A stretch of 64,000 nt of DNA from Streptomyces viridochromogenes DSM 40736 (lineage in GTDB: Bacteria > Actinomycetota > Actinomycetes > Streptomycetales > Streptomycetaceae): positions 7,633,581 to 7,697,580 of the forward strand of contig NZ_GG657757.1 of NCBI RefSeq assembly GCF_000158955.1. The letters are read 5' to 3'. The translations under genes were made by a program, and so were the position numbers. A model generated the notes under the pieces. It made no database searches, had not been told where the DNA came from, and was given only the letters and a program-made list of their open reading frames with translations. Below, piece after piece: positions 24,434 to 33,370 of the stretch (position 1 is its first letter; each line of letters opens with the position of its first letter).

Positions 24434-25447
24434 TCAGGTTCCGGCGACAGCCGTCGTACGCCGGGGCACGAGTTCCAGTTCCAGCATCTTCTCGACGGGC
24501 TCGCCAACGGGCCGGCCGATGCGTTCCAGGAGCATGCGCGCGGCGATCCCGCCGCTGGTGCGCAGGGGCTGGCGTACCGTGGTCAGCCCTACGTAGGCCG
24601 CCACGTCGAGGTCGTCGAAGCCGACCACGGACAGTTCCTGAGGAACCCTCACGCCCGCCGAGTTCGCCGCTTCGATCACCCCCAGCGCCCGGGTGTCGGA
24701 CGCGGTGACGATCGCGCTGGGGGGCTCCGGAAGGGCCAGCAACTCGTCGGTGAGGCGGTGCGCCACCGCGCGGCCGTGCGGCCCGACCCGGACGTATGGC
24801 TCCTCCAACGCGAGGCCGTACGCTCGCAGCGCCAGCTCGCAGCCCTCGCGGCGACGGGCGCTCGCGCTGAAACGGAAACGGTCGTCGGCGACGTCGCCCA
24901 TGAACGCGATCCGGCGATGGCCGAGTTGCAGCAGATGACGCGTCGCCAGCATGCCGCCGCGCGCGTCGTCGATCACCACACGTGGCAGGTCCGGGTGCTC
25001 ACAGTCCAGCAGCACCGTGGGTAGACCGGCCCGTGCCAGCTGCTCCGCTTCGTCGTCGGTGGGAGCGAGCGAGATCGCCAGCAGCCCGTCGAAGCGGTCA
25101 CCGGCCGCCACCGTCCGGTACTGCTGATCGCGCTGATCCGGTGTGGCCACGTCGAGCAGAGTGAGGTCGTGGTCGCTGCCGTGCAGCACGTGTGAGATGC
25201 CGCGCAGCCGCTCGACGACCGACGGCTCGGTGGCGAAGGGCGCGATGACGGCGATGCTCTGGGTGCGTCCCGTGGACAGGGCGCGAGCGCGCCGGTTGGG
25301 CCGGTAGTCCAGATCCCGGATCACCCGCAGCACTCGCTCGCGGGTGTCCTCGCTGACGTTCCGGCTGTCGTTCAGGACGCGCGAAACCGTGCCGACCCCC
25401 ACCCCGGCCCGGGCCGCGACATCGCCGATGGTTGCCCGTTCTCCCAC
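24434..25447 (-). CDS. LacI-family regulator of the levansucrase gene
   Basis: A 337-residue LacI/GalR regulator. The helix-turn-helix is at residues 5-30 (ATIGDVAARAGVGVGTVSRV), the hinge helix follows (RRARALSTGRTQ), and the rest is a periplasmic-binding-protein-like sensor. I chose GTG 25447: it lies 6 nt after TACTGT (25459-25454, minus strand), a leaderless arrangement, whereas the longer frame to 25477 adds residues lacking family character. The gene is directly upstream of levansucrase, and two matching operators lie between them. The effector is probably sucrose, fructose or a derivative. Confidence 0.9.
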   Translation of the reverse strand: MGERATIGDVAARAGVGVGTVSRVLNDSRNVSEDTRERVLRVIRDLDYRPNRRARALSTGRTQSIAVIAPFATEPSVVERLRGISHVLHGSDHDLTLLDVATPDQRDQQYRTVAAGDRFDGLLAISLAPTDDEAEQLARAGLPTVLLDCEHPDLPRVVIDDARGGMLATRHLLQLGHRRIAFMGDVADDRFRFSASARRREGCELALRAYGLALEEPYVRVGPHGRAVAHRLTDELLALPEPPSAIVTASDTRALGVIEAANSAGVRVPQELSVVGFDDLDVAAYVGLTTVRQPLRTSGGIAARMLLERIGRPVGEPVEKMLELELVPRRTTAVAGT

Positions 25448-25620
25448 GGCCGTACAGTACCCGAACTCGCAGATCAACCTGCTGACACGCAGTTCCTAGG
25501 TGCCCGGTGCCGGTCGGGCCCGTCAACTGCGCCGAGGCCCGCTCGCCGGAAGCCCCGGGGCACGGCGTCGCGCGGAAAACTCCGGTGCGTCGCCTCGTGC
25601 ACCTCTGCGAACATCCCCGA

Positions 25621-27792
25621 ATGGCGCACACCTTCGAATCGCTGGTCATCCGGCACACTCATCGCGTGCCTTCCCCCGAGGGATCCGCAGGGGAAGGCGC
25701 CACCGCCGCCCGGCAGTTCGACGCGGCGCTGACCTCCGTGGGCTTCAAACTCTCCGCCGAACTGCTGGAGCGGCTGTCGGGGCTGTCCGAGGCCGCGGTC
25801 GTGCACACCGCCCGGCGAACGCTGGCCACCGTGAGTGAGATGGTGGGTGACCACGTCCGGCACAACTCCTACTTCATCGACTTCCCGGCGAATGTGCCGG
25901 ACACCGAAGAGTTCTGGATGCGATGCGTGGCGAAGGCGCTCGCCGACGACACCTCGCGCGAGAACGTGCTGGCGCAGCTGACGCGGGGGGCCCTGAACCT
26001 GCTCAGCCTCCCCACGTACGGCCGCTACCAGCACACCTACGAGGAGATGCTCGCGGCACAGGACGAGCTGATGGCCTCGGCGGGTGACCGGGTGACCGTC
26101 CTGCACCTCGGCCGGGACCTGGACGCCGAACTCACGGACCTCTACCTGGCCCTGGCGGGCAGCACGACGCCCCTGGGCGAGGACCACCTGCGCGACCTCA
26201 GGACCCTCGCCGAACGCTGCGCCGACGGCCCCCAGCCGGAGTCGATCCCCGTCCGGGAGCACCGGGCGGTCGTCAACGAGGCCCGCCTCGGCGTCGGCGC
26301 CGGCCTCCTGCTGGACACCGTCACCGACGTGCTGCGTCTGGCCTGCGCCCTGTCGGGCGGCGATGTGACGCTCCAGGAACCCACCCGGTTCCAGGCGCTG
26401 CCGCGGCCGGTCCGCCGGGGGCTGCTCGCGGGCCTCGACGCGGTGGTCGCGGCGAACCCGGCGAAGCTCGCCGACGTGCACGCGCACCGGGAGCCCTTCA
26501 AGCGCCTCGGTGAGCGTCTCCACCCGCACGAGTACCCCCGCTGGCCGCACGCCGCCGACGTGTTCGCCGTGGCGCGGGGCGAGAAGGAGGCCCGCTCCTT
26601 CGGCAGCCGCGTCGAGAAACTGCTCGACGAGTACGACGTCACCGGTGCGGTGAAGCTGCTGAAGTCCGCTCCCGGCAAGCTGTTCCGCGCCCTGGACCTG
26701 CTGCTGCGCGTCGCCGCCGGCCAGGAGGAGCGGGACGCGGTGGTGGCCGCCGCGGTGGAAGTCGCTCCCGAGGTCTCCGGCCGGGTCGTCCTCTCGGTCC
26801 GTGAGCACTTCCACAACCGGGAGCGGGAGACCGACGCACCCCGTATCTTCGTCAACCGCCGGGGCCGCGCCTGGGTGACCCCCGACGACCGGCCCCCGGT
26901 ACCGGCCGCGGACCGCGATCGTCTGATCTCCGCCCTCGACACGGAGATCCGCCGTCGCCTCCCGGCGCCGCGTCGCCTGCTGCTCGACCCCGAAGTCCTC
27001 GACGTGGCGCTCCCGCTCAGCGGCAGGGCGACCACGGCCGGGTTCGGCGTCCTGCCGCGGGGCTCGCTCTCGCGGGTCGACGGCGAACTGCTGCGCTTCT
27101 TCGTGTACTGGAAGCAGACCGAGGTCCGCACCGACTACGACCTGTCGGCCCTGCTCCTGCACCGCGACTACAGCACCGACGCCTGGCTCTCCTACACGTC
27201 CCTCAAAGCCGTCGGGGGCCGGCACTCGGGCGATGTCACCGAGGCGCCCGACGGGGCTTCGGAGTTCATCGACCTCTCCCTGGACCGGGTGCGCGGCACC
27301 TACATCGTTCCGCAGGTCAACATCTACGCGGGCGAGGGCTTCGAGGAGGCCGAGGAGTCGTTCTTCGGGTTCATGCTGCGCGACCGTGCGCAGAAGGGCC
27401 GTCCGTTCGAGCCGCGCACGGTGCGGATGAAGTCGGAGCTGCGTGGGATCGGCCGTGTGGCACTGCCACTGGTCTTCCGGCGCGGGGACGACGGCACGTG
27501 GCACGCGAAGTGGCTGCACCTGTATCTGAAGGGCATCTCGCAGGCGAACCGGGTCGAGGAGAACCAGGTGTCGGTGTCCAAGGTGGTGCGTGCCCTCGTG
27601 GAGCGGGAGCAGCTCACGACGAGGTACCTGATCGACCTGATGTCCCGCGACACCACGGCCGTGGATCTGTGGGACGGCGAGCCGGTCCCTGAGGAGCCCG
27701 TGACGTACATCGGTCTCGAACGGCCCGAGGGGCTGCACCCGGACTCCCGGATCATCACCCTCGAAAATCTGCGCGACCTGATCCCGGCCTGA
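25621..27792 (+). CDS. large uncharacterised protein with TerD-like C-terminal region
   Basis: A 723-residue protein with no signal peptide or membrane segment. The first 480 residues are mostly helical and unfamiliar. At about 485-640 it resembles the TerD/TerA tellurium-resistance fold: a SYTSLKAVGGRHSGDVTEA strand pattern followed by EFIDLSLDRVRG and YIVPQVNIYAGEGFEEAEE. TerD-type domains bind calcium and act in stress responses. I recall a streptomycete family named after MXAN_6230/SCO0854 with such a C-terminus, but could not verify membership, and no RING cysteines are seen. ATG 25621 lacks a Shine-Dalgarno but has GAACAT 6 nt before it. A U-tailed terminator follows. Confidence 0.75.
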   Translation: MAHTFESLVIRHTHRVPSPEGSAGEGATAARQFDAALTSVGFKLSAELLERLSGLSEAAVVHTARRTLATVSEMVGDHVRHNSYFIDFPANVPDTEEFWMRCVAKALADDTSRENVLAQLTRGALNLLSLPTYGRYQHTYEEMLAAQDELMASAGDRVTVLHLGRDLDAELTDLYLALAGSTTPLGEDHLRDLRTLAERCADGPQPESIPVREHRAVVNEARLGVGAGLLLDTVTDVLRLACALSGGDVTLQEPTRFQALPRPVRRGLLAGLDAVVAANPAKLADVHAHREPFKRLGERLHPHEYPRWPHAADVFAVARGEKEARSFGSRVEKLLDEYDVTGAVKLLKSAPGKLFRALDLLLRVAAGQEERDAVVAAAVEVAPEVSGRVVLSVREHFHNRERETDAPRIFVNRRGRAWVTPDDRPPVPAADRDRLISALDTEIRRRLPAPRRLLLDPEVLDVALPLSGRATTAGFGVLPRGSLSRVDGELLRFFVYWKQTEVRTDYDLSALLLHRDYSTDAWLSYTSLKAVGGRHSGDVTEAPDGASEFIDLSLDRVRGTYIVPQVNIYAGEGFEEAEESFFGFMLRDRAQKGRPFEPRTVRMKSELRGIGRVALPLVFRRGDDGTWHAKWLHLYLKGISQANRVEENQVSVSKVVRALVEREQLTTRYLIDLMSRDTTAVDLWDGEPVPEEPVTYIGLERPEGLHPDSRIITLENLRDLIPA

Positions 27793-27889
27793 GTGCTAGC
27801 GTTGCCGACGGCGAGGCCATGAAGGGGCTTCCTTCTCATTCACTCCTTATGAAAACGAGTTCCTTCGCTCTCCTCGCCCTCGACTCCGG

Positions 27890-27922
27890 CCGGGAGGCGC
27901 CCGCGTGGCGCCTCCCGGTTTT
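27890..27922 (+). terminator. intrinsic terminator after the TerD-like gene
   Basis: CCGGGAGGCGC (27890-27900) pairs with GCGCCTCCCGG (27908-27918) over a 7-nt loop and is followed directly by TTTT. This is one of the few U-tailed terminators in the window. Confidence 0.88.
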
Positions 27923-27939
27923 CGTACGCCGACTGCTCG

Positions 27940-28145
27940 TCAGCGCCAGATGGACTTCACCCGCCACGCCTGGAGGTGGTCGAGGGTGGCGGTGCCTCCT
28001 TCGACGAACACCTGGACGCCGGTGCTGGAGGGGTCGGGGAAGATCTGGTCGGACCGGTGCGCACCTTCAGGCCGAAGCGCTCCGCGTCCTTGAGGAAGAA
28101 GGTCGCCTCGATGTCGAGTGCCTTGCCCTTGGCCCCGAGGCGGAA
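27940..28145 (-). pseudogene. decayed C-terminus of a GH32 fructan hydrolase
   Basis: Reading the minus strand from 28145, one frame gives FRLGAKGKALDIEATFFLKD followed by AERFGLKVRTG, the typical beta-sandwich start of GH32 levanases and invertases. The frame then breaks. In a second frame SDQIFPDPSSTGVQVFVEGG, then TATLDHLQAW, ends at the stop TGA (27942-27940), matching the last strands of the same domain. The central part of the sandwich and the whole catalytic propeller are missing. This is therefore a relic of a levanase- or invertase-like gene, with deletion and frameshift. It lies between a functional GH43 gene and the TerD-like gene, 4 kb from the GH68 levansucrase. Confidence 0.7.
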
Positions 28146-28163
28146 TGCTCTGCGCGCCCAGAA

Positions 28164-28203
28164 TCGTCAGCGGGCCCGCCGGAAACGGCGGGCCCGCTGA
28201 CGA
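28164..28203 (-). terminator. 18-bp terminator of the NUDIX-GH43 operon
   Basis: Arms 28164-28181 and 28186-28203 pair perfectly over 18 bp with a GAAA loop. It lies just past the stop of the GH43 gene on the minus strand and before the GH32 relic. Confidence 0.88.
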
Positions 28204-28211
28204 CTACCGAG

Positions 28212-29213
28212 TCAGCCGCCCCCGTCCAGATCCTCACGTCGGCGCAGCACCGACAGCTCGTGGCCGCGGAGTTCCATCTCGTACAGCTTTCCGCGTGCGT
28301 TCTCGAAGGGCCGGTGGAGGATCATCATCAGGCGGCCGTCGAAGGTGTGGAACAGCATGCCGTGGCCGCTGTCGTCGCGGACCAGCGGGCGGTGCTGCCG
28401 CCACGGTCCCGTGAGTTCTCCCGAGCGGGACACCGCGTACGTCTGCACGTAGCCGCCGCTGACGGTGCCGTCCCCGCCGGCCGTGTTCTTCTCGTAGGTC
28501 GACCAGAGCATGAGCAGGGACCCGTCGGGCGTGCGGTACAGCTGAGGGCCGTCGGTGACGTACGGCGCGAGCTGGTGCGGTACGCCGGCGGGGATCTGCT
28601 CGGCGGTCCAGGGCGCGTCCGAGGCCTTGAAGAGGTAGACCGGGTCACCGACCGTCCGGGACAGGTCAGGGGCCAGCCGGACGGCCTCCATGGTTCCGTC
28701 GATCGTCTGCAGCCACTCGTGCGCGTACACCATCCAGGGCTGCCCGGACGGGTCCACGTACAGCGTGCCGTCGAGGGTCATGAGGTGCTCGGGCGGGACG
28801 GGCCGTGAGGGGTCGAGCACGGTGAAGGGGCCGAGCAGAGAGTCGGAGACGGCGGTGATCGTGCCGCGCATATGGGTCGGGGTGCGGAACGGCACCCCCC
28901 ACTGGTTCGGCGCCGGGACCGGGAGTGGCCGGTTCTCGTCGTGCAACGTGGTGAACAGGTAGTACCTGCCCTCCCAGGCGTGCACCTCCGGCGCCCACGC
29001 GCCGTCCGTCGCCCAGATGCCCTCCTGCGCGGCGGTCCGGAACACCACCACGGGGCGTGTCCAGTCGCGCAGGTCGGGGCTGCGGTAGACCATCGTGCCC
29101 GTGCCGTCCACGCCCGACACGGACGGGACGTTGGACGTGTAGAGGTGGTAGGTGCGCCTCTCGCGGTCGGCGACGACGAACGGATCGTGCAGCGGCATGT
29201 CGGCAAGCCGCAT
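28212..29213 (-). CDS. glycoside hydrolase, GH43-type
   Basis: A 333-residue five-bladed beta-propeller enzyme. MPLHDPFVVAD carries the general base Asp, GAWAPEVHAWEGRYYLF the pKa-modulating region, and later TDGPQLYRTPDGSLLMLWS and GGYVQTYAVS follow the GH43 order. Members cleave arabinan, xylan or related arabinofuranosides; the substrate cannot be told. There is no signal peptide, so it is probably cytoplasmic. ATG 29213 is chosen because the upstream frame extension overlaps the NUDIX gene and GGTGAG lies before it. It follows the NUDIX gene by 32 nt. Confidence 0.82.
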   Translation of the reverse strand: MRLADMPLHDPFVVADRERRTYHLYTSNVPSVSGVDGTGTMVYRSPDLRDWTRPVVVFRTAAQEGIWATDGAWAPEVHAWEGRYYLFTTLHDENRPLPVPAPNQWGVPFRTPTHMRGTITAVSDSLLGPFTVLDPSRPVPPEHLMTLDGTLYVDPSGQPWMVYAHEWLQTIDGTMEAVRLAPDLSRTVGDPVYLFKASDAPWTAEQIPAGVPHQLAPYVTDGPQLYRTPDGSLLMLWSTYEKNTAGGDGTVSGGYVQTYAVSRSGELTGPWRQHRPLVRDDSGHGMLFHTFDGRLMMILHRPFENARGKLYEMELRGHELSVLRRREDLDGGG

Positions 29214-29245
29214 CGGCTCACCCCTTCGTGAGGGCCCGCCCTTGG

Positions 29246-29782
29246 TCAGATCGCACAGCCCGCGTGCGCCAACGCCTGCTTGAGCAGCACCCCGTGGCCG
29301 CCGGGCATCTCGCTCTGCACCGCCTCGGAGACGGCCTCCTGCGGGCTGAACCACACCAGGTCGAGCGCGTCCTGCCGGGGCCGGCAGTCGCCCGTCACCG
29401 GCACGATGTAGGCGAGGGACACCGCGTGCTGGCGGGGGTCGTGGTACGGGGTGATGCCCTGCGTCGGGAAGTACTCCGCGACCGTGAAGGGCTGGAGCGA
29501 CGTGGGGACGCGGGGCAGCGCGACCGGGCCGAGGTCCTTCTCCAGGTGGCGCAGGAGGGCGTCGCGGACGCGCTCATGGTGCAGCACGCGGCCGGAGACC
29601 AGCGTCCGGCTGACCGTTCCGTCGGGCCCCATGCGCAGCAGCACACCGACACTGGTGACTTCGCCGCTGTCGTCGACGCGGACCGGGACGGCCTCGACGT
29701 ACAGGATCGGCATGCGGGCGCGTGTCATCTCCAGTTCGTCGGAGGACAGCCAGCCGGGCGTGGTTTCGGTCATGTCAGACAT
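29246..29782 (-). CDS. NUDIX-like (DUF4916) protein
   Basis: A 178-residue protein of the NUDIX-related DUF4916 family common in actinomycetes (WLSSDELEMTRARMPILYVEAVPV; later GRVLHHERVRDALLRHLEKDLG in the place of the Nudix box). The classical GX5EX7REUXEEXGU pattern is not complete, so pyrophosphatase activity is doubtful. The ATG at 29782 lies 6 nt after TATGAT (29794-29789, minus strand) with no Shine-Dalgarno, a clear leaderless promoter. It heads a two-gene unit with the GH43 gene. Confidence 0.82.
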   Translation of the reverse strand: MSDMTETTPGWLSSDELEMTRARMPILYVEAVPVRVDDSGEVTSVGVLLRMGPDGTVSRTLVSGRVLHHERVRDALLRHLEKDLGPVALPRVPTSLQPFTVAEYFPTQGITPYHDPRQHAVSLAYIVPVTGDCRPRQDALDLVWFSPQEAVSEAVQSEMPGGHGVLLKQALAHAGCAI

Positions 29783-29857
29783 TGCTTGATCATACTTTCA
29801 GCCGTTCGGACTTCCTGGATAGCCGCTCCTGGAGAACTGTGACCGGCCCCACGTCGT

Positions 29858-30982
29858 TCAATCGTCATTCAGCCGGTAGATCCGCAGGGCGTTGTCCCGT
29901 CCGGCCCACCGGGCGAACCGCAGCGCGTCCGGCAGGGACAGCTCGTCGGCGTCCACCCGCTCCTGGAGCAGCCCCGCCAGGCCCTGCCGGAAGGCGAGCG
30001 CACCGAGGTGGTGGAACTCGGCCACACCGTAGGCGTCGGAGCTGTACAGCAGTTTGCGGAACGGTGTGATCTCCAGGGCCTCGGCGAGCACCGCACCCGC
30101 CCGGGCGGGGCCGACGTGGTGGAGGGTCAGGCCGACATCGAGGTACACCTGCTCGAAGACGGCGGACAGGTAGGCGGCCTGCCGCTGGTAGGGCCAGCAG
30201 TGCAGCAGCAGCACGGGGATCGTCCCGGCGGTCAGGTGCAGCCAGTCCGTGAGGAGGGCCGGGTCGGCCCGGTGCAGCCGGATGTCGTTGTCGCCGAACC
30301 CGGTGTGCAGCTGGAGCGGCAGGCCGAGGTCGACGGCCGTCCACAGCAGGTGCCTGACCAGGACCGGGTCGTCCAGGCGGCCGCCCCGGGGCAGCCAGTG
30401 CCGGGCGGCCTCGCCGACCTCCTCGTCCGACGGCCGGGCCGGATCCAGACCGAAGCCGGTGCGGTAGGCCGCCACCGACTTCACCGCCACCACGCCGGGC
30501 CGCCGCACGGCGTCCAGTGCCGCCGCGCGGAAGGCGTCCGCGTACGCGTCCGGCTCCACCCCGGCGTCCCGCACCGACTCGGCGACGCTCTCCAGCCGTA
30601 CGACCTCGTACGCGGAGCCGCCCGCCGCCTCGGCGACCTCGCGCGGAGTGGTCAGCCGGTCGGGGGAGTAGCCGGTGTCCACGCAGAAGACGTCCGCGCC
30701 CGAGGCCCGCAGGAAGCGCCGTTGCACCTCCCGCCAGCCCAGTTGGGAGCGCCGGGCGAGGTACTCCTCGGCGGGGGCGTGCCGCGGCAGGTCCAGCAGC
30801 GGAGCGCAGTGGCGGCGCACGGCCACGCCCACCGGGCTGTCGAAGGGCGAGACGCCCGGCCAGGCGTCGCCCTCCGTCAGGAGCGGCTCGAAGGCCTCCC
30901 GGCCGAGGTCGCCGGTCACCGTGCCGTGGCAGTGGTGGTCGACCAGCCTCAGGGCGTCGAGCGCCTCGCGGACCGCGCTCAC
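29858..30982 (-). CDS. FluG-type amidohydrolase
   Basis: A 374-residue amidohydrolase-superfamily protein. The metal motif is LVDHHCHGTV (HxH-like), with LQLHTGFGDND, LLHCWPYQR and SSDAYG supplying later His and Asp ligands in a TIM barrel. In fungal FluG and bacterial relatives this domain is fused to a glutamine-synthetase-like domain; here the two are separate genes 1 nt apart. It probably hydrolyses an amide or gamma-glutamyl compound made by its partner. GTG 30982 follows the partner stop directly, implying translational coupling. Confidence 0.85.
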   Translation of the reverse strand: MSAVREALDALRLVDHHCHGTVTGDLGREAFEPLLTEGDAWPGVSPFDSPVGVAVRRHCAPLLDLPRHAPAEEYLARRSQLGWREVQRRFLRASGADVFCVDTGYSPDRLTTPREVAEAAGGSAYEVVRLESVAESVRDAGVEPDAYADAFRAAALDAVRRPGVVAVKSVAAYRTGFGLDPARPSDEEVGEAARHWLPRGGRLDDPVLVRHLLWTAVDLGLPLQLHTGFGDNDIRLHRADPALLTDWLHLTAGTIPVLLLHCWPYQRQAAYLSAVFEQVYLDVGLTLHHVGPARAGAVLAEALEITPFRKLLYSSDAYGVAEFHHLGALAFRQGLAGLLQERVDADELSLPDALRFARWAGRDNALRIYRLNDD

Positions 30983-30983
30983 G

Positions 30984-32387
30984 TCAGTACTTCCAGCGGT
31001 AGGCCGCCGCCACCTGGTCGTCGTCCAGCCCGGCGACGGACGCCGCCTCCCCGCGCCGCACCGCGATCACCGCGTCGGCCAGAACCGGGCCGAGGGCCGC
31101 CCGCAGCGGTTCGTCCGCGCGGAACTCCTCGACGGCCCGCTCCAGCGAGACCGGCAGCCGCCGCACGCCCCGGGCCGCCGCCTCCGCCTCGGCCAGCCGC
31201 GCCGGGTCCCCGGTGACCTCCTCGGGCAGGGCGGCGGACGACGTCAGGCCGTCCAGCCCGGCGGCGATCAGGCAGCCGAGCGCGAGATAGGGATTGGCGG
31301 CCAGGTCGACCGGCTTGACCTCCAGGTTGGCCGCCTGGTCGCGCAGGCCGGCGGTGCCGGTGACGACACGCAGGGCGGTCTCCCGGGTCTCGCGGCCCCA
31401 GGCGGTGAACACCCCGGCCCACTGGGAGGGCCTGAGCCGCAGATAGCTGGCGGGGCTCGGCGCGGTCACCGCCGTGAGGCCGGGCAGATGAGCCAGCAGG
31501 CCGGCCGTGAACGACTCGGCCTCGGCCGTCATGCCGTACCGGCCCTCGCCCCCGGCGTGCAGATTGGCCCCGTCGCGCCAGACGGAGAGGTGGACGTGCC
31601 CGCCGTTGCCGACGCCCTGCCCCACGACGGCCGGGGCGAAGGAGACGCGCAGCCCGTGCCGCAGGGCCACCGCCCGGACGGTCTGCCGTACCAGCACGCT
31701 GCGGTCGGCCGCCGCCACCGGATCGACGGCACGCACCGAGATCTCGAACTGCCCGGCCGCGTACTCGGGATGGACCTGCTCGACGTCGAGTCCCTGGGCC
31801 GCGCACGCCGCCAGCAGGTCAGCGGTGTAGTCGCCGAGTTCCACCTGCCGGGCAGCCCCGTACGCCGGTCCGGTCGTCGCCGGCACGAACGCGTCGCCGG
31901 GCGCGTCGCCCCGGGCCACGGTCCACTCCACCTCCACGGCCGCCTTGAAGGTCAGGCCGTGCCGCTCGGCCGCCTCGGCGACGACGTGGCGCAGGAACGT
32001 GCGGGTGCAGCCGGGGTGCCGCTCCCCGTCCTGCGTGACCCGGTCGACCGGCGCCCACGCCCAGCCGGGCTGCCCGGCCAGCACCACGAGCTGGTCGAGG
32101 TCGGGGTAGAGGCGCAGGTCGCCGTCGGGGGAGCCGAGCACGTCGGTGGTGACGATGGAGTCGTTCGCCAGGAAGGTGTCGAACACCGGGGACATGCCGA
32201 CGCCCCAGGCCGCGGCGGAGGCGAGCCTGGCCGTCGGGACGGTCTTCACCCGGGCGATGCCCGCGGTGTCGACATAGGCCAGCACGACGCCGTGCACGCC
32301 CCGCCCGGCGAGCTCGCCGGCCGCCGCGGTGGCCCGCTCGACATCGCCGGGACGGCCGCCGGGGACGGGGTCGGCCAGAGTGGTCAT
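30984..32387 (-). CDS. glutamine-synthetase-like amide ligase
   Basis: A 467-residue glutamine-synthetase-superfamily enzyme. The N-terminal beta-Grasp part is GVVLAYVDTAGIARVKTVPT, and the catalytic part has AAVEVEWTV, GNGGHVHLSVW (ATP/glutamate site) and NPYLALGCLIAAGLDG. Members outside the true GlnA group make gamma-glutamyl amides of polyamines, ethanolamine or isopropylamine using ATP. The adjacency to a FluG-type amidohydrolase and a DUF574 methyltransferase suggests amine or amide breakdown rather than nitrogen assimilation. ATG 32387 follows GGAGG. Confidence 0.88.
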   Translation of the reverse strand: MTTLADPVPGGRPGDVERATAAAGELAGRGVHGVVLAYVDTAGIARVKTVPTARLASAAAWGVGMSPVFDTFLANDSIVTTDVLGSPDGDLRLYPDLDQLVVLAGQPGWAWAPVDRVTQDGERHPGCTRTFLRHVVAEAAERHGLTFKAAVEVEWTVARGDAPGDAFVPATTGPAYGAARQVELGDYTADLLAACAAQGLDVEQVHPEYAAGQFEISVRAVDPVAAADRSVLVRQTVRAVALRHGLRVSFAPAVVGQGVGNGGHVHLSVWRDGANLHAGGEGRYGMTAEAESFTAGLLAHLPGLTAVTAPSPASYLRLRPSQWAGVFTAWGRETRETALRVVTGTAGLRDQAANLEVKPVDLAANPYLALGCLIAAGLDGLTSSAALPEEVTGDPARLAEAEAAARGVRRLPVSLERAVEEFRADEPLRAALGPVLADAVIAVRRGEAASVAGLDDDQVAAAYRWKY

Positions 32388-32410
32388 GCGTCCTCCTCGA
32401 CGAGCGGGCT

Positions 32411-33223
32411 TCAGGCCTTCACGGCCACCGCGCCGTACTGCGGCACCAGCACACCGGAGCCGTCCTCGGCCCGCCACTGCCCGCACGACACCATGCCCGG
32501 GTCCAGCAGCTCCAGGCCGTCGAAGAACGCGGCGATGTCCGCGCCGCCGCGAGCGGTGATGGGGGGAGTGGCGTTCTCGTTCCAGAACTTCATGGCCGGG
32601 ATCTGGCCCGCGCCGCCGAGCTCGTCGTCGAAGGTCGGGTGGGTGAGGACCAGGAAGCTGCCGGAGGGGACCGCGGCCATCACGCGGCGCACGATGTCCC
32701 GGGCCTTCTCGGCGTCCAGGACGAAGTTCAGAATGCCCAGCATCATCACGGCGACGGGGCGGCTGAAGTCGAGGGTCTCCCGGGCCCGTTCGAGGATGGC
32801 GTCCGGGTCGTGCACGTCCGCGTCGACGTAGGCGGTGACACCGTCGCGACTGCCGGTCAGCAGGGTGCGGGCGTGCACCAGCACGATCGGGTCGTTGTCG
32901 ACGTAGACGATCCGGGAGTCGGGCGCGATCCGCTGGGCGATCTCGTGGGTGTTGTCCGCCGTCGGCAGCCCCGTGCCGATGTCGAGGAACTGCCGCACCC
33001 CGCGCTCGCCGGCCAGGAACGACACGGCCCGGCCCAGGAAGTCCCGGTCCGCCCGGGCGATGTCCCGGATGATCGGGAACATGCCGGCGACGTGCTCGCC
33101 GACCCGCTGGTCGACCTCGTAGTTGTCCTTGCCGCCGATCCAGTAGTTCCACACGCGCGCGTTGTGCGCCACACCGGTGTTCAGCCGCGCCGAGCCGCTC
33201 GGCGGGGTGTGGCTCTCACTCAC
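32411..33223 (-). CDS. SAM-dependent methyltransferase, DUF574 (Methyltransf_19)
   Basis: A 270-residue member of the actinobacterial Methyltransf_19/DUF574 family. Its signature start is ARVWNYWIGGKDNYEVDQRV; the SAM site is FLDIGTGLPTADNTHEIAQ, followed by IVYVDNDPIVLVHAR. Rossmann-fold methyl transfer is expected, but substrates of this very common family are unknown. GTG 33223 has a GAGGAAGAG-type site. It lies 23 nt before the glutamine-synthetase-like gene and probably heads that operon. Confidence 0.92.
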   Translation of the reverse strand: MSESHTPPSGSARLNTGVAHNARVWNYWIGGKDNYEVDQRVGEHVAGMFPIIRDIARADRDFLGRAVSFLAGERGVRQFLDIGTGLPTADNTHEIAQRIAPDSRIVYVDNDPIVLVHARTLLTGSRDGVTAYVDADVHDPDAILERARETLDFSRPVAVMMLGILNFVLDAEKARDIVRRVMAAVPSGSFLVLTHPTFDDELGGAGQIPAMKFWNENATPPITARGGADIAAFFDGLELLDPGMVSCGQWRAEDGSGVLVPQYGAVAVKA

Positions 33224-33370
33224 GTCTCTTCCTCTCCTCGCACGAGCGACCGAGGCCGGTCGTCGCCGCCCATTGTGCCGCTCCGGTGATCACGCTGTCC
33301 CGGGAATCGACGGGGCCGGCGGGGCGCGGCGGGGCCATCGGCGCGCTGCGGGGAGAGGCGCAGGGCCGGG

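Noticed and set aside
25474..27738. 754-codon minus-strand frame opposite the TerD-like gene
   Set aside because: Composition is typical of an antisense shadow (Val/Arg/Gly/Asp runs), with no motif and no ribosome binding site. The plus strand has a coherent TerD-like region and a proper terminator.
27324..27839. Minus-strand frame starting after AAGGAGTGA
   Set aside because: Most of it is antisense to the TerD-like gene, the spacing from the site to ATG is only 3 nt, and no domain is seen.
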